From UBA8199 sp035358715 (GTDB lineage Bacteria > Verrucomicrobiota > Verrucomicrobiia > Limisphaerales > UBA8199): a DNA stretch of 64,000 nucleotides. The notes below the pieces were generated by a model. That model saw only the letters and a list, made by a program, of their open reading frames with translations. It was not told where the DNA came from and searched no databases. The stretch is from positions 1-64,000 of the forward strand of contig DAOPPX010000005.1 in the NCBI GenBank assembly GCA_035358715.1, in the 5' to 3' direction. Position numbers and translations under genes: made by a program. Numbering within the stretch: the first letter of the stretch is position 1; every line of letters begins with the position of its first letter. Below, piece after piece: positions 42,234 through 51,015 of this stretch.

Positions 42234-43757
42234 ATGAGCCAACACGGAAATACCGACCTGTTTGGTCAAGCGGCGCGGAAAGCGCCGGCGCGCGCGGCTG
42301 CCCCGGGCGCGGTTTGCGACCGCCTGCCCCCCCATTCTCCCGAAGCCGAGCAAGGGGTGCTGGGATGCATCCTGCTTTCGCCAGTGGAGTGCCTCCCGGC
42401 CTTTGTCGAGGCGTTCAAAGGCGGCGCCGAGGCCTTCTACGACCCGCGGCACCGGTGCATCTACGAGGCAATGGTCAAAGCGGCCGAGCAGAATCCGGCC
42501 TTTGACATGATCCTGCTCATCCAGCGCCTCAAGGACCTGGGGCATCTCGAGGGCGTCGGGGGGCTGGCCTACGTATCGAGCCTGGCCGACACCGTGCCCT
42601 CGGCGGCGAACCTGCCCTTCTACCTCGGGATACTCAAAGACAAGCTCCTCCTGCGGCAGGTGCTGCAGGTGTGCGGCGAAGCCTGCCAATGGGCGCACGA
42701 GAGCCCGAGCGATGTGGCCGGCCTGCTCGACAAGGTCGAGCGCAACGTGCTCCTCATCAACCAGGCGCGGGTCGGCGCCACCGAGTTGCGAATGCCCCAG
42801 GTCATCCGTCAGGCCCAGGAACGGATTGAGGAACTGCACGAAAAGCAGGGAGAACTCACCGGGATCGGCTCCGGCTACCGCAGCCTGGACCGGAAGACCA
42901 ACGGCTTCCATGCCGGCGAGATGATCGTGATCGCCGCCCGCCCGAGCGTCGGCAAGACGACTTTCGCCCTGAACATCGCCGAAAACGTGGCGCTGGAGCG
43001 GAACCTGCCCGTCGGCGTGTTCAGCCTCGAGATGTCGGCCGAACAACTCGGGCTCCGCCTTCTCTGTTCCCAGGCCCGGTTGGACCTGGGCCGCGTGCGC
43101 GACGGGTTTCTCCTCGGGGGCGACTTGAAGCGGTTGGCGGTGGTATCGAGCCGCCTGGCCAAGGCGCCCATCTATATAGATGAGACCGGCGGCCTGACGA
43201 TCATGGAGATTCGCGCCAAAGCGCGGCGCATGAAACAGCAATACAACATCGCCCTGTTTGTCATTGATTACCTCCAGCTCTGCCATTCCGAATCAGTCCG
43301 CGTGGACAACCGGCAGCAGGAAATCGCCGATATTTCCCATGGCATCAAGGAGATGGCCAAGGAACTCAAGGTGCCGGTCATCGTCCTGAGCCAGATGAAC
43401 CGCGACTACGAGCGCGATAATGACAAGAAAAGGCGCAAGCCGCGCCTTTCCGATCTGAGAGAATCCGGGGCGATCGAGCAGGACGCCGACTTTGTCGGCT
43501 TGCTCTACAAACCCAAGGAAGACGACGAGGAGGCGGCAGAGCCGGCTTCCCAGGACGGCAGCCCGATCCAGGTAAACCTGCTCATCGCCAAGCACCGGAA
43601 TGGCCCCACGGGCGAAGTCCGGCTCACCTTCTTCAAGGCCTACACGCGCTTCGAAAGCGCGGCGCCCATTGACGATGCCGACGTCCCCAGCCCGAGCCAC
43701 GGCGCGCCGGGCGCTGTCCACCCCCTTGCCCCGCGGGCCAAAGTGCTGGCGCAATAG
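42234..43757 (+). CDS. dnaB: Replicative DNA helicase DnaB
   Basis: 507 residues. N-terminal helical domain (PHSPEAEQGVLGCILLSPVE), then the RecA-type motor: Walker A ARPSVGKTTFALNIAENVAL, VGVFSLEMSAEQLGLRLL, Walker B FVIDYLQLCHS, and SQMNRDYERDNDKKRRKPRLSDLRESGAIEQDAD with the arginine-finger region. This ring helicase unwinds the chromosomal fork. The C-terminal ~40 residues after FEGAY-type FFKAYTRFES are an extension rich in Pro/Ala. No intein. It stands divergent from the XRE/ImmA pair rather than next to rplI or ssb. Confidence 0.97.
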   Translation: MSQHGNTDLFGQAARKAPARAAAPGAVCDRLPPHSPEAEQGVLGCILLSPVECLPAFVEAFKGGAEAFYDPRHRCIYEAMVKAAEQNPAFDMILLIQRLKDLGHLEGVGGLAYVSSLADTVPSAANLPFYLGILKDKLLLRQVLQVCGEACQWAHESPSDVAGLLDKVERNVLLINQARVGATELRMPQVIRQAQERIEELHEKQGELTGIGSGYRSLDRKTNGFHAGEMIVIAARPSVGKTTFALNIAENVALERNLPVGVFSLEMSAEQLGLRLLCSQARLDLGRVRDGFLLGGDLKRLAVVSSRLAKAPIYIDETGGLTIMEIRAKARRMKQQYNIALFVIDYLQLCHSESVRVDNRQQEIADISHGIKEMAKELKVPVIVLSQMNRDYERDNDKKRRKPRLSDLRESGAIEQDADFVGLLYKPKEDDEEAAEPASQDGSPIQVNLLIAKHRNGPTGEVRLTFFKAYTRFESAAPIDDADVPSPSHGAPGAVHPLAPRAKVLAQ

Positions 43758-43896
43758 CCATTGGCCGGCTCAGACCGTGCGGACGGTGTAAGCGGGCGAG
43801 ACGCCCACACTCAGGGGCGCTGGCACATGGTGGCGCGCAGGGGCTAATCGGGCTCGCGCCCCGGGGCGCTCTCGCGGCACACAGCCGCCAACGGAC

Positions 43897-44805
43897 TCAA
43901 GGCGCCTTGCTTGCCGAGCGCTCCAGGTATGCGGTTGCGTCGCCCGAGCCGCTCCTGGCGGCCCGGCGCATCCACTCCATGCCCAGCTTCTCGTCCCTCT
44001 CGGTGCCTTTGCCCTCCAGGTAAGCCTTGGCCAGCAAGTACTGCATGTAGGGATTGCTGTCCGTGGCCCGGGCGCGCAAGACTTCAAACTCCTGCCGGGC
44101 CGACGGCTCCGCCAGCTCCCGGCCCAGCGCGTCGGCCCGTTGCCGGCAGGCAGCCACGACGCGATTCAGCGCGGCGGTTTCTTCCGCGCTGAGCGAGGCG
44201 TTCTCGAAGGCGTCAACCGTCTTGAACCTTGCGCCCGACGCATAGGACTTCGTGCCTTCTTTGATCAGCAAGGCATTCGTGCCGGTGGCGCCGGCGGTCG
44301 CGCGGCCAAAGTTCATCACGAAGAGCGTGGCGGCATCGTCCTGAATCAGCGCGTCGCCGTTGGTAAAGGACTGGAGCACGGTGTAGGCGGGGACAAAATG
44401 CAGCGGCCGGTCCAGGGTCGGCGTGAGCGCCTGATTCGTGGTGGAAAGCGGCAGCAACAGCTTGCTTTGCCAGGCTTCGCCGAGGCCGCTTCCGGCGATG
44501 AGCTTCGCGGCGAGCGCATGCCTCGCAGCGTGATTGGTGAGCGCCACATACCTTGACCGCTCCGCCTTCATAGCCTCCAACTGCCGGTCCTGGGCCTCGG
44601 TCCGGGCCTGGAAATAGAGCGCGCCGTGGTAGCTGAACCACCACTCCGGGCCATAGACACGGGCCAGGCACTCGACGAAGTGCTTCTGCTCGGCCAGCAA
44701 CGGGTCAGCCGGGTCGAGGGCTGAGGCAGAGCCGTCGGCGGCGTGGGCCCGCATCCCGAGGCACAACACCAGGCAACTGATGAAAGCCGGCACTCGTTTT
44801 TTCAT
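43897..44805 (-). CDS. Exported protein with a C-terminal Sel1-like repeat
   Basis: 302 residues. Signal peptide MKKRVPAFISCLVLCLGMRAHA. The middle part is unrecognised (GPEWWFSYHGALYFQARTEAQD, a C39/DUF-like look without a clear motif). Residues ~250-295 form one Sel1-type helical repeat (YMQYLLAKAYLEGKGTERDEK followed by GMEWMRRAARSG). Probably a periplasmic binding or scaffold protein. It is convergent with dnaB, with 139 nt between the two stops and no clear terminator in that gap. Confidence 0.72.
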   Translation of the reverse strand: MKKRVPAFISCLVLCLGMRAHAADGSASALDPADPLLAEQKHFVECLARVYGPEWWFSYHGALYFQARTEAQDRQLEAMKAERSRYVALTNHAARHALAAKLIAGSGLGEAWQSKLLLPLSTTNQALTPTLDRPLHFVPAYTVLQSFTNGDALIQDDAATLFVMNFGRATAGATGTNALLIKEGTKSYASGARFKTVDAFENASLSAEETAALNRVVAACRQRADALGRELAEPSARQEFEVLRARATDSNPYMQYLLAKAYLEGKGTERDEKLGMEWMRRAARSGSGDATAYLERSASKAP

Positions 44806-44901
44806 CCCGGCACTAAGGTAGCCGCAGGACTCGCCGCGTCAACGATGTCCGCCACGTGCGAACCAGGCCGGCGCTCCCGGCCCCGGCGCCCACATGAAGG
44901 A

Positions 44902-44964
44902 GCGCGGACATTTTTGTCCGCCCATCTCGCCTGCAATCCGGCAGGCGTACGGATTTGTCCGCGC
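44902..44964. repeat. GCGGACA hairpin-type intergenic repeat
   Basis: gcggaca-tttt-tgtccgc (44904-44921) is a 7-bp perfect stem; the outer words gcgcggac and gtccgcgc (to 44964) give a second pairing option. From memory, similar GCGGACNTTTNTGTCCGC units are scattered in verrucomicrobial genomes. No other copy is seen in this window. Confidence 0.55.
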
Positions 44965-45056
44965 CCCTTCCCGGGCCTCCTGCATACACGCCGGCCGTCG
45001 GTGGCGCGCGGGATTGGCATTGCCTTTGGCGGCAGACCGGACTTAATTGTGCGCGT

Positions 45057-45941
45057 ATGAATCTAAAACAACTTCTCTCACTGGGCTTGGGCTGCACAGT
45101 TGCCGGCCTGGCCGCCCCGCTGTCGCTGCGCGCCGAAACCACGATCCCCGACGCCTGCAAGACCGGCGGGTTTGCCATCGGCTGCCAGGCCTACACGTTC
45201 AACCGGTTCACGGTCTTTGAAGCCATCGAAAAGACCGCCCAGGCCGGCGGCAAGGTTATTGAGTTCTACCCCGGCCAGAAGCTCAGCCGCGAGGAGCCAA
45301 ACGTCACCTGGGACCACAACGCCTCCCCCGAGACCATCCGGAAGGTCAAGGACAAGCTTGCCGCCGCCAAGGTCACTGCCGTCAACTACGGCGTGGTCGG
45401 CATTCCCAAAGACGAAGCCGAGGCCCGCAAGATATTCGCGTTTGCCCGGACGCTGGGGCTGTATGCCGTCACCACCGAATCCGTCGAGGCGATTGACACC
45501 ATCGAGAAGCTGGTCAAGGAATACGACATCAAGGTCGGCTTCCACAACCACCCGAAGCGGGCCGACGACCCCGGTTACCGCATGTGGGATCCGAACTACG
45601 TCGTGTCGTTGGTCAAAAACCGGGACGCGCGCATCGGGGCCAGCGCCGACAGCGGCCACTGGGTCCGCTCGAACCTGAACCCGGTGGATTGCCTGCGCGT
45701 TCTCAAGGGGCGGATTGTCAGCAGCCATCTGAAAGACTTGAACGAGATGGGCCCCGGCGCGCACGACATGCCGTTTGGCACCGGGGTTTCCGATATCCCC
45801 GGGCTCTTGAACGAGTTGAAGGCCCAGGGCTTCGCCGGCAACATCGCCATCGAATACGAATATCACTGGGACAACTCGACTCCTGAAGTCGGCCAGTGCA
45901 TCGGCTTCGTCCGCGGCTACGGCGCGGCGCGGAAGTGGTAA
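45057..45941 (+). CDS. Exported sugar phosphate isomerase/epimerase-like TIM-barrel protein
   Basis: 294 residues from MNLKQLLSLGLGCTVAGLAAPLSLRAE, a signal peptide. AP-endonuclease-2/xylose-isomerase-like barrel: IGCQAYTFNRFTVFEAIEKTAQAGGKVIEFYPG, VGFHNHPKRADD (metal-binding His), IGASADSGHWVRSNLNPVD and VSSHLKDLNEMG (His/Asp ligands), ending IAIEYEYHWDNS (Glu). These match the usual metal sites (Glu, Asp, His, Glu). Secreted relatives are frequent in Verrucomicrobiota and Planctomycetota and are thought to act on sugars or keto-sugars; the true reaction is unknown. Confidence 0.87.
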   Translation: MNLKQLLSLGLGCTVAGLAAPLSLRAETTIPDACKTGGFAIGCQAYTFNRFTVFEAIEKTAQAGGKVIEFYPGQKLSREEPNVTWDHNASPETIRKVKDKLAAAKVTAVNYGVVGIPKDEAEARKIFAFARTLGLYAVTTESVEAIDTIEKLVKEYDIKVGFHNHPKRADDPGYRMWDPNYVVSLVKNRDARIGASADSGHWVRSNLNPVDCLRVLKGRIVSSHLKDLNEMGPGAHDMPFGTGVSDIPGLLNELKAQGFAGNIAIEYEYHWDNSTPEVGQCIGFVRGYGAARKW

Positions 45942-46119
45942 TCCGCGTCCTGTAAGGCGGCGCCCCTGTTTCGACCGGGGCGGGGCGCGCCAGCCAGCCA
46001 GGAGCAACTGTCGAGAGCAGGAGATTTGAGGAGCCTTCTCCGGGTCCCCTGCCTGCTCGCCGCACCCATCTCTTCTCAGATCTGCAACTGGCACGAATGC
46101 TGCGGCAAGATAAACAGTA

Positions 46120-46330
46120 TTCTTTGGCAGACGCAGCGCGGGATTTGCCCTGCCCTGTTCGTGATCAGCGACTGAGAACTCGAACTGTAAGTTGAACGAT
46201 TAAGAGGAACCAGAAGCTGAGGTTGTGGCCGGCATGCCTTTAATGGACGTCGAAAGCAGCCCGCTTGTTCCAAATGTTGCAACCAGGTTCCGCAGAATAG
46301 TCGCACACGGCAACGGCGGGGTTTTTTTTG
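46120..46330. repeat. Dispersed ~210-bp repeat, copy 1
   Basis: Shares with 57554-57764, in the same order and spacing, the words ttctttgg, ccctgcc, ctcgtgat/ttcgtgat, ggttgtggccg, gcctttaatgga/gcctttactgga, gtcgaaagca, cacacggca and ggcggggtt followed by a T-rich run. It ends ~50 nt upstream of the tRNA-His gene, just as copy 2 ends ~57 nt upstream of rarA. Confidence 0.82.
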
Positions 46331-46342
46331 ATGTCAGCGGGC

Positions 46343-46371
46343 TTGACGCCAACCGTGCGGAAACCTACGTT
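46343..46371 (+). promoter_or_regulatory. Candidate tRNA-His promoter
   Basis: TTGACG (46343-46348), 17-nt spacer, TACGTT (46366-46371), with the -10 box ending 12 nt before the G-1 of tRNA-His. Position and spacing fit a sigma-70 promoter giving a very short 5' leader. Confidence 0.6.
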
Positions 46372-46382
46372 AGTGGCCGGTT

Positions 46383-46461
46383 GGTGGCCGTAGCTCAGCC
46401 TGGTTAGAGCCCCAGATTGTGGATCTGGCTGTCGCGGGTTCAAATCCCGTCGGCCACCCCA
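46383..46461 (+). tRNA. tRNA-His (anticodon GTG)
   Basis: G-1 at 46383, acceptor GTGGCCG/CGGCCAC, D-arm GCTC...GAGC, anticodon stem CCAGA/TCTGG with loop TTGTGGA (anticodon GTG), T-arm GCGGG-TTCAAAT-CCCGT. The discriminator C73 pairs with the extra G-1 that is diagnostic of tRNA-His; CCA is encoded (46459-46461). Confidence 0.97.
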
Positions 46462-46963
46462 AACCCCCGCCCCTGCAACCTTCAACTGTCTGCAATACCG
46501 GCCCCAACTGCTCCAGCCATGTCACAAATGCCTCCTGGGGCATGCCTGCCTTGACGCCCGAGCCGAACCGGCGGCCCCGGCTCTGCCCCGCACCATAACG
46601 CCAAAGCGCAACTCCCGCCTGCCTTCTACATAGCTCCCACATGGCTCCCACATGGCTTAATAGAAAATCTATTAAGCCATGTGGGAGCCAGGTGGCATGG
46701 GGGCAGGTCGGGGCGCGGCCCCTGCCGGGTGATAGGGGCGAAACGCTCCCGGGAGGGCTGGGGACGGTTCCGGCCGGGCTTGGCGACTTGCGCCAGGGGC
46801 GGTTTTACACCGGGGGAAAGAGCCCGACACGCGTATCCGCACAAGTGCGGATTGACGGTATTGGCAGGCGGTTTCAGAGTGTAAGCATGCACACTGAGTG
46901 CGGTTCTTGGCGCGGACGCGATGCGCGATCACGCGCCCAAAGGCGCACAGGCGGATGCTGAAA
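46462..46963. other. Gene-free stretch downstream of tRNA-His
   Basis: Apart from a perfect 49-bp palindrome (46642-46690), nothing is supported here. Open frames exist on both strands across 46626-46961 but mirror each other, are Pro/Arg/Gly-rich, cross the palindrome and show no family features. No integrase and no repeat of the tRNA 3' end was found. Confidence 0.65.
46642..46690. repeat. Perfect 49-bp palindrome
   Basis: Left arm 46642-46664 and right arm 46668-46690 are exact 23-nt reverse complements around the loop aaa. The words ctcccacatgg are in addition directly repeated just before the left arm (from 46633). There is no T run after either arm, so it is not a normal intrinsic terminator. 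Confidence 0.93.
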
Positions 46964-47620
46964 ATGAATAGACTAACCGTTCCCCTGCGGCGAAGCGCCG
47001 CTGCCCCTGTTATGTTTCGAGATATCCCTTCGTTCCTTCTGGCCTTGTCCAGCCTGACTGCGAGCGCGTTGCTTGCCGCTTACCCGCCGGTGGTCCACGC
47101 CGCCGATGGCTTGCCCGTCAAAGAGTCCGGCGCTCGGCTGTCCCAGGTTCAGACAGCATACGGCGAACCGCAGGGCCGTCAGATGCGTCGCTACCAGGCC
47201 TTCGCCCGCAACGCGGAACTGCCGCAGATTATGGTTAGAGACCAGACCACGATCGAGGTTGGTGAGATCCTCAAGGTTGATGCCTCTCGGCTGGCTAAAC
47301 TCTCGATCCGCGAGGTGGAATCGCTGGCTGGCCAGTTCGGGGTCCCGGCGGCCCTCATCACCAGGCTGGCGCAGCGCGTTTCCCCGACTCCACCCCCCGA
47401 CGCTGCGCAGTTTGCCCGCGAACTCCGCACGGCGGTGATTGACCACAGATTCCTCCAAGGCGAGTGGGGCCGATATCATCCGGGCGTCGAAGGCCAGCCG
47501 ACCAGGGCCGCCGCCCTTGAGGCCCTGCAAGCCGGCGACATTCCCAAAGCCTGGGCCCTGTACGACAGCTTAAGCAGGCCACAGCCGCCCGGAAATCTTC
47601 GAGTTGTCACGGTGCCGTAA
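46964..47620 (+). CDS. Exported protein of unknown function
   Basis: 218 residues from MNRLTVPLRRSAAAPVMF (an ATG at 46955 adds three residues). A basic n-region, a hydrophobic stretch (FLLALSSLTASALLAAYPPVVHA) and an Ala-x-Ala-like cleavage site indicate export. The mature part is mostly helical (LSIREVESLAGQFGVPAALITRL; ALEALQAGDIPKAWALYDSL), with a short beta-looking piece (PQIMVRDQTTIEVGEILKV). No family recognised. Isolated gene; the next gene is convergent. Confidence 0.6.
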   Translation: MNRLTVPLRRSAAAPVMFRDIPSFLLALSSLTASALLAAYPPVVHAADGLPVKESGARLSQVQTAYGEPQGRQMRRYQAFARNAELPQIMVRDQTTIEVGEILKVDASRLAKLSIREVESLAGQFGVPAALITRLAQRVSPTPPPDAAQFARELRTAVIDHRFLQGEWGRYHPGVEGQPTRAAALEALQAGDIPKAWALYDSLSRPQPPGNLRVVTVP

Positions 47621-47707
47621 GCCGCCGACTGCGGCTGACACACCGGGGCGGCTCGTGGGGCTGTTTCCGGAACGGAGGGGTAAGGTTCTGGGCAGGACGC
47701 ACCGGGC

Positions 47708-48172
47708 TCACACCTCGCCCTGGAAGCCCTGCTGCCTCAACGCTTCGAACAGCACCAGCGCCACACAGTTCGACAGGTTCAACGACCGGGCCCGCGCATG
47801 GAACATCGGGATGCGCAGCCAGTGATCGGGGCTTTCGTGCAGGAGCTTCTTGGGCAGGCCGGCCGTTTCGCGGCCAAAGACAAGATAATCCTCAGGCGCG
47901 AAGCTGGCTTGGGTGTAAAGCCGCGGGCCGTTCGATTCCACAAGCCAGAGGCGCGCGCCTTTGGGGAGCGCCTGCCGGAATGCCGTCCAGTCCGGCCAGC
48001 GATGCCACCGGACGTGCTGCCAGTAATCCATGCCGGCGCGCCGGAGGTGCGCGTCGTCCAGCTTGAACCCGAACGGTTCGACCAGGTGCAGCGTGCTCCT
48101 GGTGGCGGCACATAGCCGCGCCACATTGCCCGTGTTAGGCGGGATTTCCGGTTCGAGCAGAACCACGTGCAT
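47708..48172 (-). CDS. trmL: tRNA (cytidine/uridine-34-2'-O)-methyltransferase TrmL
   Basis: 154 residues, standard TrmL length. SPOUT-fold motifs: MHVVLLEPEIPPNTGNVARLCAA (motif 1), LVFGRETAGLPKKLL (motif 2, SAM-binding knot) and IPMFHARARSLNLSNCVALVLFEA (motif 3). It methylates the ribose of the wobble base in tRNA-Leu isoacceptors. Starts 3 nt after the truA stop on the same strand, so the two tRNA-modification genes are coupled. Confidence 0.95.
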   Translation of the reverse strand: MHVVLLEPEIPPNTGNVARLCAATRSTLHLVEPFGFKLDDAHLRRAGMDYWQHVRWHRWPDWTAFRQALPKGARLWLVESNGPRLYTQASFAPEDYLVFGRETAGLPKKLLHESPDHWLRIPMFHARARSLNLSNCVALVLFEALRQQGFQGEV

Positions 48173-48175
48173 ATT

Positions 48176-49021
48176 CTACGCCCCGGGCGGGCGGGCGGGG
48201 TCGCGCCCACTTGCCCGCCTCGAGGAGCGGAGCCTTGCTTGCCTGCCGTCCCCTTTGACCCGTTTCCGGCGATAGTGCACTTTCCACAACACCAGCCCGT
48301 GGGCCGGCGCGGTCATGCCTGCGACGCGGCGATCCCGCCGGGCAAGCATCCGCCGCACTTCATCGGCCGGGAATTTGCCCAGGCCCACCTGCACCAGCGT
48401 CCCCGCAATGCCGCGGCACATCTTGTAGAGAAACCCATCCCCCTCGATGATAAAGGTCAGCAGCGGCCCCTTCTTCCTGAGCCGGCAGCGCGTCAGCGTG
48501 CGGACGGTGGACTCCCTGGCGTAGCCCGGGTTGGCGGCGAAGGATTGGAAATCATGTTTCCCCACCAACCCTGGCGCGGCGGCCCGCATTGCGCGCAAGT
48601 CGAGCGGACGCGGCACATGCCACGCTGTGTGCCGGACCAGGGGATTCATCGCCGGGTGGTTCCATACGAAGTAGCGATACTCCTTGCCCGCGGCGTCGAA
48701 CCGCGCGTGAAATCGCTGTGGAGCGCGGGCGGCGGACAGCACGCGAACGTCCTCCGGCAGCCAGGCGTTGATCGCCAGGGCGAGCTTGCGCGCGGACATC
48801 CGGCACTCGGCGCGCGGCGCTTCAAAGTGCGCCACCATGCCCAGTGCATGCACGCCCGTGTCGGTGCGGCTGGAGCCGTGCACGCGGGGCCGGCTGGGGA
48901 AAAGCTTCGCCAGCGCCGCCTCCACCTTCTCCTGCACGCCGGTGCCGATCTTCTGCACCTGCCAGCCTTCGTAGGCGGTGCCGTCGTAGGCGATGGTCAG
49001 TTTGAACTTCAACGATTCCAT
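48176..49021 (-). CDS. truA: tRNA pseudouridine-38/39/40 synthase
   Basis: 281 residues. TruA motifs: LTIAYDGTAYEGWQVQ, HGSSRTDTGVHALG with the catalytic Asp, FHARFDAAGKEYRYFVW and FLYKMCRGIAGTLVQVG. It isomerises uridines in the anticodon stem-loop of many tRNAs. The C-terminal ~30 residues (KRVKGDGRQARLRSS...) are a basic tail beyond the usual end. First of the truA-trmL pair, downstream of the ruvX gene by 78 nt. Confidence 0.96.
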   Translation of the reverse strand: MESLKFKLTIAYDGTAYEGWQVQKIGTGVQEKVEAALAKLFPSRPRVHGSSRTDTGVHALGMVAHFEAPRAECRMSARKLALAINAWLPEDVRVLSAARAPQRFHARFDAAGKEYRYFVWNHPAMNPLVRHTAWHVPRPLDLRAMRAAAPGLVGKHDFQSFAANPGYARESTVRTLTRCRLRKKGPLLTFIIEGDGFLYKMCRGIAGTLVQVGLGKFPADEVRRMLARRDRRVAGMTAPAHGLVLWKVHYRRKRVKGDGRQARLRSSRRASGRDPARPPGA

Positions 49022-49099
49022 AGGGTGGGGCGTGGGGCGCGGGGCGTGATGCGTGTCAACTGGCGGCGGCGGCGCGCAACACGGAACACGCGCGAGTCA

Positions 49100-49513
49100 T
49101 TACGTTGCCAGACCGTCCAGGTAGCTTTGCAAGAGGATCGCGGCTGCCATCTTGTCCACCTTCTCCTTGCGTTTGTCCCGCCGGACGTTGCCCTGGATGA
49201 GGAGGCGATTGGCCTGCACCGAGGTAAGCCGCTCATCCCAGGTCCGTATCGGCACGGTGACGTTGCTCTTCAGCGCGGCGATGAATTCCTGCACCTTCTG
49301 TGCGGCTGGGCCGTGGCTGCCGTCCATGTTCCGCGGCAGGCCGACGAGGATCAGCTCCACCTCCTTTGCTTCCAGCAGTTGCTGAAGCCGCGCCAGGAAG
49401 TCAGCGAACGGTTCCGCAGGAATGAACTCCAGCGGCTGGGCGATCATCTTGAGCTCATCGCTGACGGCGATGCCTATCCGCCGGCTGCCGTGGTCTATCG
49501 CAAGAATGCGCAT
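49100..49513 (-). CDS. ruvX: Putative pre-16S rRNA nuclease YqgF/RuvX
   Basis: 137 residues from MRILAIDHGSRRIGIAVSDE, the family N-terminus with the first catalytic Asp; an upstream ATG at 49531 adds six non-family residues. Other motifs: LVGLPRNMDGSHGPAA, WDERLTSVQANRLL (catalytic Glu) and DKMAAAILLQSYLDG (last Asp). RNase H-like fold, implicated in 16S rRNA 5' maturation. Same strand as hemL upstream and truA downstream. Confidence 0.94.
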   Translation of the reverse strand: MRILAIDHGSRRIGIAVSDELKMIAQPLEFIPAEPFADFLARLQQLLEAKEVELILVGLPRNMDGSHGPAAQKVQEFIAALKSNVTVPIRTWDERLTSVQANRLLIQGNVRRDKRKEKVDKMAAAILLQSYLDGLAT

Positions 49514-49582
49514 GCGGCCATCTTGCCGCAAACGGGCGCCCAGGCCACTAACAAAAACCGGCCTGCGCGACCCTCCGGGCCG

Positions 49583-50869
<1,287 letters not shown>

Positions 50870-51015
50870 GGGGGGTATTCTCAGAAGCGCCCGCCCAACG
50901 GTCGAGGGCAAAAGCGCGTCCGGACGTTCAGATCGGCCATTTTGCGCATTGTTTTATGCGGGGGCGCTGTTTTATGCTGGTGCTGTGGCAAGGGCCGCCC
51001 GCCGCCACTTTGGAC

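Larger units (their letters stand above)
45942..46382. other. Intergenic stretch with dispersed repeat and tRNA promoter
   Basis: No gene found. It contains the first copy of a ~210-bp dispersed repeat (46120-46330) and a good promoter candidate for tRNA-His (46343-46371). The first 175 bases show only a GC-rich ggggc-type stem near 45960-45990 without a T tract. Confidence 0.7.

Noticed and set aside
43774..43787. ACCGTGCGGACGGT, similar to the core of the TetR operator at 36732-36757
   Set aside because: It lies between two converging genes just after the dnaB stop, lacks the outer matching bases on one side and has no promoter nearby; probably chance.
46642..46690. Reading the palindrome as an intrinsic terminator
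   Set aside because: Neither side has a run of T residues, and the nearest upstream gene is a tRNA about 180 nt away.
46626..46961. Mirror open frames on both strands beside the 49-bp palindrome
   Set aside because: Both cross the palindrome, have no family features, no plausible start signals and low-complexity composition.
46462..46963. Possible integrative element attached to the tRNA-His 3' end
   Set aside because: No integrase-like frame, no repeat of the tRNA 3' end and no phage or conjugation genes were seen; the palindrome alone is not enough.
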